A stretch of DNA of 64,000 bases from Dasypus novemcinctus (Eukaryota; Chordata; Mammalia; Cingulata; Dasypodidae): assembly GCF_030445035.2 (NCBI RefSeq), contig NC_080680.1, positions 111,316,228 to 111,380,227 of the forward strand, given 5' to 3'. The notes beneath the pieces are model-generated. The model saw only the letters and a program-made list of their open reading frames with translations. It did no database searches and was not told the DNA's origin. Below are positions 11,641-22,491 of the stretch, piece after piece (position 1 is the first letter of the stretch; each line of letters starts with the position of its first letter). A program made the translations under genes and the position numbers.

Positions 11641-12830
11641 GCTGAGGCATGTGTAAGAGCGAGCCCTTTGATGACCTCCTGACTTTTTTGAAGACTCTTA
11701 GCCATATAAACTCATTTGTCTTTGCCATTTCCCCCTTTTGTTCAAGGTCAAAAAGCAGTTTTTAACACATGATCCTACATGTAGGCTGAGATATTCTGCA
11801 GGTCTGAGTTGACCCTTTTAGTCAAGGTCTCTTTCTAGTTGCATCACCAGTTAGTGATTGGTAGTAATCCCGCAGTACCAGGGAGGCTTATCCCCAGAAG
11901 TCATGTCCCACGCTGGGGGAAGGTAATATATTTACATGCTGAGTTTGGTTTAGAGAGTGGGCACATTTGAGCAACATAGAGGCTTTCGAGAGGTAATTCT
12001 CAGGCACCCTGCAGCTCTAGACCTAATTCACATTTCAGGCACACAGGCTCATAAGCATAGTCATCAGTATCAAGGGCTCATCATTGGACCATCCTTCTTC
12101 ACTGTCTTTGCCATTGCACTTGGGGGATTGTTGCTGTTCCACTGGGGAATATGACAGAGCCCCCCTGGGTAGAAACAGTTTGTAACTGTAACTACTATGC
12201 AAATACCCAACATTTATCCGAACATTTTTATGTACCTTATATACATGCCCTGGAGAACTCCCTCCCAACCATGGAGGAATAAAATATGGATTAGAGTGAA
12301 CTTACTGATATTATACTATGGAACTATTGTGACTAGTAACGGAAGAAATTATAGCATTGATGTGGAGAAAGTGGCCATGGTAGTTGCTGAGGGCAAGGAG
12401 AGGGAAGAAGAGATGTAATGTGGGAGCATTTTCGGGACTTAGAGTTGTCTTAAACGATACTGCAGGAACAGATGCTAGATATTATATATCCTGCCATAAC
12501 CCACTGAATGGACTGGGGGAGAGTGCAAACTACAATGTAAACTATTTTCCATCTGGTGCAGCAGTGCTCCAAAATGTATTCACCAAATGCAATGAACATG
12601 CCATGATGATGGAAGAGGTTGTTGAAGTAGAAGGAGTAGGGTGAGGGGGGGTGGGTGTATATGGGAACTTCTTATATTTTTTGAATGTAACATTTTTTGT
12701 GATCTATGTGTCTTCAAAAAAATACAATAAAAATTGATTGGGGTGGGGAGTTGGGGAGTGGGGTATATGGGAACTTATGTTTTTTAATGTAATGTTTTGT
12801 ATGATCTATTAACTTTAAAAAAAAGATAAT
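11640..12830 (+). mobile_element. Long non-coding repeat with L1-like 3' end, copy i
   Basis: The 3' half (from about 12270) matches the element at 42326-42812 closely: shared GGAGGAATA(A/G)AATATGGATTAG, GTGGAGAAAGTGGCCATGGT, GGGAGCATTTTCGGGACTT and CCAAATGCAATGAA. It ends with GGGTGTATATGGGAACTTC, a T-rich stretch and AATAAA, like mammalian L1 3' UTRs. A partial second 3' end (GGGGTATATGGGAACTTATG) follows at about 12740-12830. No coding capacity is present. I call it an L1-type 3' UTR; a separate non-autonomous family mobilised by L1 is the alternative. Confidence 0.6.
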
Positions 12831-13550
12831 TTTTTAAAAAAGTGAAGATACGATCTCATGGGATACAATCTCTGTCTTTTCAAGGAAACCTTCAGAACCC
12901 TATCTATGAAGAATATATCTTTTCTATTAGTCTGTTAAACATTTGTAGTGAGTTACTTCCATTGATTATCTTTTGACCTTTCAGTAACAAATTTTTTTCT
13001 GGATGAAATATCAATTGAATTTTAGTCGGAGTCTTTTTTGAGATGAGCCCTCTTATGAATGGGACACAGACTCTCAACCCGACAGGAGCAGGTGTGGCTT
13101 TACAGGAGGATGGTGCTCCCTGACGTCACAGCTTGGACAAGAGCGTCTCATCAGGCCTTCCAGAGGCTCAGCACTGCTCTCCACCTCGCCCCGCCACATG
13201 GAACCTGCTTGGCCTAGAGATACCCGATGTGGGAGATGGACAGTGAGCCAGTGTTGAGGGACTGTCTTTAGTGGAACACCCTGAACTTCCTAAACCTTAC
13301 AATCCATAGCCACAAAAAATATGTTTGTGAATTTATCCTCGAGCCCTCTGCCATACCCACATGAATGGTCTGTGAGGTTTGAAATGAAACTACTGCCCTC
13401 CCCTACCTGTTCCCTAAATGACAGTCTCTTCTCTCTGAGAGTTTATTACTAAGGTGTCCCTCTGGGCCTACATATTGGGTTTAGAAAGTAGGAAGTGGGA
13501 CAGGAGAAAACAGCGACTCCTTACCGTAAACTGATGCCAGGGTCCCTTAC
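12831..13550. other. Non-coding stretch next to the SPATA31-like exon
   Basis: No repeat or exon is recognised. On the minus strand this is sequence immediately downstream of the first-exon splice donor. Confidence 0.35.
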
Positions 13551-13736
13551 CTCATTCAAGTCCGGATGTCGCTGGAGTCCCCGGAATTTCAACTTCCTTT
13601 TCCTATAGTGGAGCCAGATGGTTAAGAGCCCCACTACAGGTAAGAGGAAGAGGAGAGATTCCAGCACCCATGTGCCTATGTTTTGGCTCAGCCACAGGGT
13701 ACTGATCAAAGTTAGAATAAAGAGAAAAATCTCCAT
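13551..13736 (-). pseudogene. SPATA31-like first coding exon (membrane anchor)
   Basis: On the minus strand an ATG opens exactly 62 codons and then meets a strong donor, GAG|GTAAGG, in phase 0. The peptide begins MEIFLFILTLISTLWL, then TWVLESLLFLLPVVGLL (a single hydrophobic segment, about residues 22-41), then a basic HYRKRKLKFRG stretch. This is the layout of SPATA31-family N termini: a short ME-start, W-V-L-(D/E) before one transmembrane helix, then a basic tail and a splice. SPATA31 proteins are expressed in male germ cells, and their role is not well defined. The exon itself is open, but the downstream body appears broken, so the locus is probably a pseudogene. A different single-pass protein exon is possible. 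Confidence 0.45.
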
Positions 13737-15040
13737 AGTCCAAACCTAATCGCTGCCTCAGGCAACAGGCACTGAGGAAGCACGTTCCAGCCTAGAGTTC
13801 TGAGGTGACATCACAGGGCTTCAAACAGCCACAGCCATTCAGTTGGTGGGGGAGGGGATGCCCAAGGGAAGGTGCACCCACAGCCCATCCATCCCCCACC
13901 ACCTTGTTCTCCTTTGACCCCACTGACCACCCCCCATCCTCTTGTTCTCTCCATATTTTTCTGTGGCTTCATAGTTTACAAACATACCCTTTGTTCACTT
14001 CATAGGTATAATTTTTGTGTAATTTTCCATTTCACTCTGCAGAAATATCTAGTAACCAGTGTACTAATTCACCAATTCCATGGCCTTTGAAAATGTGACT
14101 TTCTCCCAGAAATTTTGCCTAAAACTCTTGATTTACACCTAGAGACTCCTCTCAAATCTGATGTCCTGTTTTTTTGTTTCTGTGTTTCTTTGGTGCGTGT
14201 GTGTGTGTGAAATATCTCAACTTATATCAGAGTTTCTCTCCATGGTCACTACTTAAATTTCGGGTTAGATATTTCTTTTCGGTGATATTTTTGGTCAGAT
14301 TTTTCTTTTAGGTAGAGAATTTACCAGAATTGACAGGTCCTTTCTCTGCCTGCTTTCTCTTGTATCATTACCTTCCCCATCATCTCCTTCACCCAGAGAA
14401 CTTTAAAAATTTAAGCCATATCCCTCTATGTATTCTCCCTTGATTTCAGGAGGGTTCTGTTTTTTATTAAAGTCTCTTCACAAACCTTGACATTTAATGT
14501 TTAATTAATATAATTAATATTTTAATACAGTGAAGAATAACATTAGATTAAAATAAAGTATTAGAACAACAAACACATTTATACAAATTTGGCACACTGA
14601 GAACAACAATTACCCACTCATAATAGTGTACACATAGAACCAAGATTTCATCAAAACAGTGAGAGAATATTTTTAATAATGATTATTGGGTGATAATGAG
14701 TTTGGTTATGAAAGACAAGTCTTTACTGACCACACTGAAGAATCAAATTAAATGTCTGAAATTAGTTAATCATGAAATCATGAGGCAAATAGTATTTTAC
14801 AATATGGAGATCAATAATGAATGCAAGAGCTGATAGTTTGAAGAAGTTGCTTCTGGGAAGCTGGACTTGAGAAGTAACTGGAACAAGAGACAGTGAGACT
14901 CATTTTTTTACATTTTATTATTTTTATAGAAGGACTTGATATCTAAACATTGTTCTCTGAATAAAATTAAAGTTATTTCAAAAATAACAAGTGACTCCCC
15001 ACAGGTGTTTGAATTGTCAGCCCAATTTAAAATTGTAAGT
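13737..15040. other. Non-coding stretch without recognised genes
   Basis: No family is recognised. The first few hundred bases on the minus strand would be the promoter and 5' UTR of the SPATA31-like exon. A short (GT)n run lies at 14195-14209. The remainder is AT-rich with scattered stops. Confidence 0.35.
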
Positions 15041-15089
15041 TCTTACAATTAAAATGCAATTTTAAATTCTTACAGTTAAAATGCAATTT
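15041..15089 (+). repeat. Tandem ~25-bp duplication
   Basis: CTTACAATTAAAATGCAATTTTAAATT and CTTACAGTTAAAATGCAATTTA sit head to tail, immediately upstream of a short L1 3'-end insertion whose target site lies in the second copy. Confidence 0.75.
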
Positions 15090-15206
15090 ACCACAATGAT
15101 GGAGGAGGTTGTTGATGTGGGAGGAGTGGGGGAAGGAGGTGGGGGTGTATATGGGGACCTCATATTTTTTTAATGTAACATTTAAAAGAAAGTAAAGAAG
15201 GAAAAA
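15090..15206 (+). mobile_element. Very short 5'-truncated L1-like 3' end
   Basis: About 117 bp read CCACAATGATGGAGGAGGTTG through GGGGGTGTATATGGGGACC and end in an A-rich tail. They match the terminal 120 bp of the elements at 12600 and 42700. The copy is flanked by near-identical AAAATGCAATTT(A/T) at 15078-15089 and 15207-15218. This is a clean target-primed insertion of the extreme 3' end. Confidence 0.75.
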
Positions 15207-15218
15207 AAAATGCAATTT

Positions 15219-16190
15219 TGGATGACAAGACATTCAGAAATGACCTCCCCCTGGAAAATACCACAATGCTTGGTTATTTAGAGTGATCACATTTTGAAAA
15301 ATATTCCTGAGCTCTCAAGAACTTATAGTAAGTCCTCAATGGCCTACAACAGCCACTGCCAAAAAATGTCAACAAACAATGAAAATCAAAGAATATTAAG
15401 CCTATGACTGGAACTACAATGGAAAGAGCACACTGGAACCAGGTGGCCTTGGAATTGTGCCCAATCCTTGATCCTAGTGCTTCACTGGACGTGGCCCCAC
15501 TTAGGAACAGCCTTTCAACTTGGCTAATAGGAGGAGCTGAATATGTAATCACATGTAATCAAAAAGTCATGTATCCGCTGCGTGCAAAAGATCTTTATCT
15601 TTAATTGAAAAGAAGGACTTAGCAAAATTTCGATGATGCCCAAGTGAATGAAAAAACTAAACTAGTTTTTGTTGGAACTTGGTGGGAACTTGATAATTGC
15701 TATCAAAATCTTCCTTAATAATTCATATCTGTAGCCCTTCTCTCATATAATCCAGGTATGTGAATTATACTGTACTCTCAGAATGGGGACCCCTATGAAA
15801 GAAACAGCATTAAAATCTATCCAAATTGTTATGTCCATAGCATCTAGCAGAAACCAAGGTAAATCACCTTTACACATCTTTTGAAGATTCCTAAAGTTAA
15901 AACTCAAACATTTTGCTTATATTTATACTTAGAAAATAGATGAGGAAACCATTTACCCTGAGCAAGGGTGAAAATAAACTTCAAGCAAGCAGCAGAAATT
16001 GTGTATGGATTGGAGATAGTAAACATGTATGAAGCAGTATACAAAACAAGCACACTTAATGAGGTTAAAAAGAATCCTCAGTTTTAAGAGGCAAAATGAT
16101 TCAAAAATTTATTTCTATTCCCATCATAGTGGAATCAAAACATAAGAAAGTGAAACAGAAGACTAAAGCATCCACAACATTTAAAATAAA
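15219..16190. other. Non-coding stretch, no repeat recognised
   Basis: Short overlapping open frames on opposite strands (15274-15552 and 15404-15604) show no motif. No gene call is supported. Confidence 0.35.
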
Positions 16191-16199
16191 AGACATGGG

Positions 16200-16311
16200 G
16201 AAGCAGACTTGGCCCAATGGATAGGGCATCTGCCTACCACATGGGAAGTCCACGGTTCAAACCCCGGGCCTCCTTGACCCGTATGTAGCTGGCCCATGCA
16301 CAGTGCTGACG
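16200..16311 (+). mobile_element. DAS SINE, 5' segment (interrupted by LTR)
   Basis: This is the head and early body of a DAS SINE, from AGCAGACTTGGCCCAATGG to CAGTGCTGACG, where an LTR begins. The SINE resumes at 17194. The whole SINE is flanked by AAAATAAAAGACATG (about 16183) and AAAATAAAAGACACG (about 17498). Confidence 0.92.
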
Positions 16312-17193
16312 TGCGGTCACCCCTCGGGCTGAAGTGTGGTTTGCTGGCCTGGCGAGGGGAGCAGCCACGGTAGGCCTAATTCCGCTGCCCCCATAATAGG
16401 GTGGCTGGTTCGACTCACCGCCACCCCTGAAGGGAGCTTGGCATGGGCGCAGAGTGCCCTCGGGTCTCCCCTTCTCGGCAGCCATGCTTCCGCGGCCGCC
16501 CCTCCTCCCGGACGGCGCCACACGATGCCTGTGAGGCAGCACCCTTCTTCTTCTTTCTCCCTGCCCAGGCGCAGGGTGGAAAAATCCAGTCTGCCCTTTT
16601 CCCTCCCCACCCCCCGACAGCAGCAACAGCCAGGCATGGGTGGGAAACTCCAGTCTGCCCTCTACCCCAGCAACAGCAGCCACCAATCACTAAACCCTGC
16701 CCCTTCCCCCAGCAACAGCGACAGCCAATCCCTAACCACCACCCCTCCCCCATCCAGTACCGCCCACTGACCTTTCGCCAGCAACCAATCAGAACAGGGC
16801 GTGGCTTCGACCAATCAGCCTTCCCCAGCCCCTATAAAACTGTTGCCTCTCCCTCAATAAAGTGGACTTGCGTGCTTACCTTGTCTCCGCGGTAGTTCTT
16901 CTGCCGTGCGCCCTCCAGTCCTGAGAGCCCCCGACAAGGGCCTGGCCTCCCTTGTCCCCAGTTCATCGCCTGCTTCTCCGGGCGACCCCTTCATCGCCGG
17001 CTTTGCCGGGCGACCCCGTCAGCCGAACCGTGCAACCCCTGTGAGACCGACCCCTCGTCTGCTGCCGGATCGACCCCTAGTCTGCTGCCGGACCAACCCC
17101 TCGTCCCAAGCGGGACCGACCCCTCGTCCAAAGCTGGACCGACCCCTCGTCCGCAGCCAGACCCCACCTCTACCGACCGAGCAAGTCACCGCA
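16312..17193 (+). mobile_element. GC-rich solo LTR, class II-like, copy 2, inside a SINE
   Basis: The element is homologous to 4121-4913 over its full length, with the same TGCGGTCACC start and an ACCGCA end. A 6-bp target duplication, CTGACG at 16306-16311 and CTGATG at 17194-17199, differs by one CpG-type change. TATAAAA and AATAAA recur in the same order (about 16834 and 16856). It is longer than copy 1 because of an extra segment near 16596-16655, which repeats the GGAAA(C/A)TCCAGTCTGCCC motif, and an extra U5 tandem unit. Because it splits a SINE, it is younger than that SINE. Confidence 0.88.
17040..17165 (+). repeat. Tandem ~23-bp repeats in the 3' part of LTR copy 2
   Basis: About five units with the core GACCGACCCCTCGTC (variants GATCGACCCCTAGTC and GACCAACCCCTCGTC). 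This is one more unit than in copy 1, with an extra CTGCTGCCG-type unit at the start. Confidence 0.85.
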
Positions 17194-17497
17194 CTGATGC
17201 GCGCAAGGAGTGCCGTGCCACGCAGGAGTGTCCCCTGCGTAGGGGAGCCCCATGTGCAAGGAGTGCGCCCCATAAGGAGAGCTGCCCAGTGCAAAAGAAA
17301 GTGCAGCCTGCCCAGGAGTGACGCTAAACGGAGAGCTGACACAGCAAGATGACACAACCAAAAGAAGCACATATTCCCGGTGCTGCTGATAGGATAGAAG
17401 CGGTCACAGAGGAACACACAGCGAAAGGACACAGAGAGCAGACAACTGGGGGATCAGGGGAAGGGGGAGAGAAATAGAAAATAAATAAATAAATAAA
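17194..17497 (+). mobile_element. DAS SINE, 3' segment (interrupted by LTR)
   Basis: This continues the SINE at 16200-16311: CTGATGCGCGCAAGGAGTG through the body to the AAATAAATAAATAAATAAA tail. Joined across the LTR it is a standard full-length copy. Confidence 0.92.
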
Positions 17498-17872
17498 TAA
17501 AATAAAAGACACGTGATTCTTCAAAAAGCTAACAATAAGAAAATTTTCAATTAAAATTGCTTAACAAATGTAACTGTCTTTCAAGGATGAAGGATGAATT
17601 CTGAGAAACTGGCAGCAATGTTGGCAGAGTTTAAGAATTCCCTCATAAAATAGAGGGAAATTAACAATGACAATAAGAAATAACATAAAAAGCATACAAC
17701 ATCCCACCATACAGATGACAAGGCATTATGTAGAATTTCCAAAATGCAAGAAATAGGACAAAGGACCAATAACCACCAACAGTTCATGTTATCCATGTCT
17801 GTGCAGAGGGAAGCCATTGAGTCTCAGAAGGACCTGAGAGCATGAGAAGCACATGCAGATAGTGGCAGGAAC
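17498..17872. other. Non-coding stretch
   Basis: No repeat family or gene is recognised between the SINE tail and the MaLR-like LTR. It consists of AT-rich sequence. Confidence 0.35.
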
Positions 17873-18430
17873 TTTGGCAGTTTGATATTGTTTATGAATT
17901 CCAAAAATAGATACTGGATTATGTTTGTAAACTGGTCTGTCCCTGCAGGCATATTATATTATATTGGATTCAGAGGTTTCACTTTTACTTGGTTAAATAA
18001 TGATTAAGGCTTTGATTGGGCAGCATTTTTAGGATGTTGCATTCCCACCCCCTTGGTGGGCGGGGCTCACAGAGAAAAGATATGGCAGAGAACAGTTTGG
18101 AGTTTTGATTCTGGGAGGCAGGAAATAAACAGAGAAGCAGATACATGAGGAAGGAGAGAGGGCTCAATTGGACACAGCAGAGGCCCTGGGAAGAGAGATG
18201 AGCCATTTGACTGATAGTCTACAACTGGCAAGTGGAAAGAACAGAGGGGCTGAGCCCAAAGAGAAACAAGCCCTGGGAAGAGAGGAACCCAGGAAGCCTG
18301 AACACAGGCAGACATCGGCAGACATCTTGCGCCAATATGTGGCAACAGACTTTGATGAGGGAAGTAACTTATGCTTTATGACCTGGTAACTGTTATGGCC
18401 AAATAAATACCCTTTATAAAAGCCAACAGA
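17873..18430 (+). mobile_element. ERVL/MaLR-like LTR, 5' part (copy a)
   Basis: GGCAGTTTGATATTGTTTATG begins a module that matches 33672-34276 and the reverse complement of 21270-21860. Landmarks are GGATTATGTTTGTAAACTGG, GATTCAGAGGTTTCAC, CAGACTTTGATGAGGGAAG and AAATAAATACCCTTTATAAA. It is interrupted at 18431 by a tubulin retrocopy and resumes at 20065. The 5-bp flanks GGAAC (17868-17872) and GTAAC (20119-20123) fit a slightly diverged target duplication. Confidence 0.82.
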
Positions 18431-20064
<1,634 letters not shown>

Positions 20065-20118
20065 AAAGGCCAACAGATATGTTATTTTGCACCAGCACCC
20101 CTTTGGCTATCTAATACA
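20065..20118 (+). mobile_element. ERVL/MaLR-like LTR, 3' part (copy a)
   Basis: AAAGGCCAACAGATATGTTATT through CACCCCTTTGGCTATCTAATACA completes the LTR interrupted by the tubulin retrocopy. The same terminal CAGCACCCCTTTGGCTGAC block ends copies c and d. Confidence 0.82.
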
Positions 20119-20860
20119 GTAACCAACCTAGTCACAGTGAAATGTGGGGAAATTTTAAAAACTGGATGGAAAGGAAGATAGCACTAGTAGAGACAAATTA
20201 CCCAACATGAGGATAATGGATTGTATCTGTGCAGAAAATCTAACAGTCAAATCAATGAAGTATTAAAAAGGTGTGATTCATCTGTGATTGGGACAAAAAG
20301 CCAAACTTATGGGACAAATTGTTATATATATATATGTATGTATGTATATGTATATATATGGGAAATTGTCAAGGAATAATTGCCATTTAGCCAGAATTAG
20401 GTTCATTATTGAACTTGAATAATAAAGGAAAGAAATGTCCAGGCAACAGCAGAAAGAGCAACTCTCTTATCAGGGAGGAATCACAAATCCATCCCTCAAC
20501 TCTTAATCTTGAAGCCTGTAGAGCCAGGTTTAAAATTTCTTGAGTAAAGTATATTCTAATAATATTATTCTCAATCAGGTTATCTTTCAAATGTGAATGC
20601 AATAAGTCAACAATTATGTATTATATTAACTAAGACCTATAATACACATGTTCCCAACTCCAACAAAAAAAATATGGGACTAAGAAATTCAGCTGATGAA
20701 GTATTTTATCAAGTCAAACTCTTCAGAAATAGAACAGCTATGGGGGGAAAAGGAAAAGATTAAGACTCTACATTGTACACAGGTTATTTTTTGCCAAATC
20801 CGTCTATAAATTTAGTTATATCAATCAAATTACCAGCAAGAGTGTGTGTGTTTGCTTATA
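20119..20860. other. Non-coding stretch with TA-rich microsatellite
   Basis: A (TA)n/(TATG)n run lies at 20321-20360. The rest is AT-rich, with no recognisable gene or repeat. Confidence 0.4.
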
Positions 20861-20925
20861 TATAATCATATCAGCATTAGTCATAATAGCCAAGAAGTGA
20901 AAACACCCAAATGTCCATCTCTTTC
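20861..20925 (+). mobile_element. L1 ORF2 C-terminal fragment
   Basis: CATTAGTCATAATAGCCAAGAAGTG ... AACACCCAAATGTCCATC is the characteristic L1 ORF2 segment encoding NPSVH-like residues. Only a short relic remains. Confidence 0.65.
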
Positions 20926-21233
20926 TGGGGCTTTACCTGTTTATTCCTTCTCCTTTCTGTCACACGGCAAGATCAAAAATTAAAAAGTGCTCTCCCCTGT
21001 GTGTGTCTTCTTGAGTGAATGTCTCCACAAGGGATTGGGGACTCAACCTGAGACATGACCACTGACATGAGCAAATCAAAGAAGTCTTAATTCAGTCTTA
21101 ATAGGTAATGTAATCAAAACATCTCAGCTGAATTTAATGCAATCAAAGGGTATCACACCCAGAGGAATAGATTAGTTTACAAACATAATCTTTCTCTTTT
21201 GGGGATCCATAAAATAATATCTAACTACCACCA
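20926..21233 (-). mobile_element. Partial MaLR-like LTR relic, minus orientation
   Basis: The right end (AGTTTACAAACATAATC ... GGGGATCCATAAAATAATATC) resembles the corresponding end of the LTR at 21270-21860 (GTTTACAAACATAATCC ... GGAATTCATCAATAATATC). The left part is too diverged to align by eye. Confidence 0.4.
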
Positions 21234-22099
21234 GTGTATACCTAGAAGTAGGATTTTTTAGTAATATGGTGTATTAGTCAAACCAAAGGGTGCTGATGCA
21301 AAATACCAGAAATTGGTTGGTTTTTATAAAGGGTATTTATTTGGGTTAGAAGCTGACAGATATCAAGCCATAAAGCATAAGTTACTTCCCTCACCAAAGT
21401 CTTTTTTCATGTGTTGAAGCAAGATGGCTGCCAACGTCCACAAGGGTTCAGGCTTCCTGGGTTCCGCTGGGCTCAGCTCCTCTATTTTCTCCACAAGGTC
21501 AGCTGTAGACTATGAGGCTATCTAGGCTTTGCCTCTCTCCATAAGGTCAGCTGTAAACTATCAGGTGAATGGCTTTGTCTCTCTCTCCCTGGGGCTCCAG
21601 CTTCAGCATCAAATGCCAACATCAAAACTCCAACATTAAAAACCCTTAACTCTGTCCTTTGCCATGCCTTTTATCTGGGAGTCCCCTCTCACCAAAGGGG
21701 GGAGCCTCATCACCCTACTGGCACAAAAGGTGTACATAATTACTTAATCAAGTAAACCTATGAATCCAATATAATCTAATATGCCCAGATGAAAAGATCA
21801 GTTTACAAACATAATCCAATATTTCTTTTTGGAATTCATCAATAATATCACACTGCTACATATGGTAATTTTACTCATCTTTTTAAGTAACTACCAAACT
21901 TTCTTCCAGAGCAGATGCACCATTTTACATTCCCCCACCAACGAATGAGTGTTGCTATTCCTCTACAATCTTTCCAGTAATTTTCTAGTAATTTTAACTG
22001 GATAGTTTGTCTTTTTGTTGTTGAGTTGTAGGATTTATTTATATTTTTGGATGTTAAACTTTATTCAGATATGCGGTTCCCAAATATTTTCTGTCATTC
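21234..22099 (-). mobile_element. L1 ORF2 relic, minus strand (host of LTR b and the provirus)
   Basis: Segments 21234-21269 and 21866-22099 read as antisense L1 ORF2 (for example CAGTGTATACCTAGAAGTAGG and TTTGTCTTTTTGTTGTTGAG). They continue at 29674-30060 on the far side of the provirus. The reading is collinear across both interruptions, so it is a single old L1 copy. Confidence 0.85.
21270..21860 (-). mobile_element. ERVL/MaLR-like solo LTR (copy b)
   Basis: A 591-bp element starts TGTATTAGTC and ends GCTACA, flanked by a perfect 5-bp duplication TATGG (21265-21269 and 21861-21865). Removing it restores a collinear L1 sequence. The reverse complement matches copies a and c from their first to last bases. 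A 5-bp duplication is usual for ERVL/MaLR elements. Confidence 0.87.
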
Positions 22100-22471
22100 T
22101 GTTGAGAAATAAAAAGTATAACCTTGCAAAAATATCTAACTAGCCGCTCCTGCCCATGCTTCTGTAATCTAACAAACCACTCCTGCCCCCTGCTTCTGTA
22201 AATCAGCCCGCAAAAGCACGGCCTTGCACCTGCCTTCTGCTTCTGTAACCCCACTTGCAAAATTGCGGCTAGAAATACATTAGCCAATGAGCAAAAGTCA
22301 TGCTGATCCCACATAAAATCCTATATAAACCTATGAAACCTGAAAAGCAGGGCTCAGAATTTGGAGATTTACTTTCCTCTGGGCCTGCATATAATAAATC
22401 TGTTCCTCCACCTCTCCAAGTGCCATCTTGGGTTTCTTCTGCGGTTCAGAATTCCTGGCTTTGCTGCAACA
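22100..22471 (+). mobile_element. 5' LTR of class I endogenous retrovirus
   Basis: The LTR starts TGTTG and ends CAACA, a perfect 5-bp terminal inversion. A TATATAAAC box lies near 22322 and AATAAA near 22391. The upstream flank ATTC (22096-22099) is repeated after the 3' LTR at 29670-29673. U3 carries two copies of a roughly 34-bp unit with the core CCACTCCTGCCCCCTGCTTC. The pair with 29273-29669 defines a whole provirus. Confidence 0.95.
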
Positions 22472-22473
22472 TT

Positions 22474-22491
22474 TGGTTCCCTGGCTGGGAA
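22474..22491 (+). promoter_or_regulatory. Retroviral primer-binding site, tRNA-Glu type
   Basis: TGGTTCCCTGGCTGGGAA lies 2 bases after the 5' LTR. It is nearly identical to the tRNA-Glu primer site known from ERV-E-type class I elements (TGGTTCCCTGACCGGGAA). The primer assignment comes from this match; the two differing positions may be decay. Confidence 0.85.

Noticed and set aside
14500-14560. Palindromic AT-rich TTAATTAATATAATTAATATTTTAAT as an origin or attachment site
   Set aside because: AT-rich short palindromes are common in this background. There is no conserved partner or associated gene.
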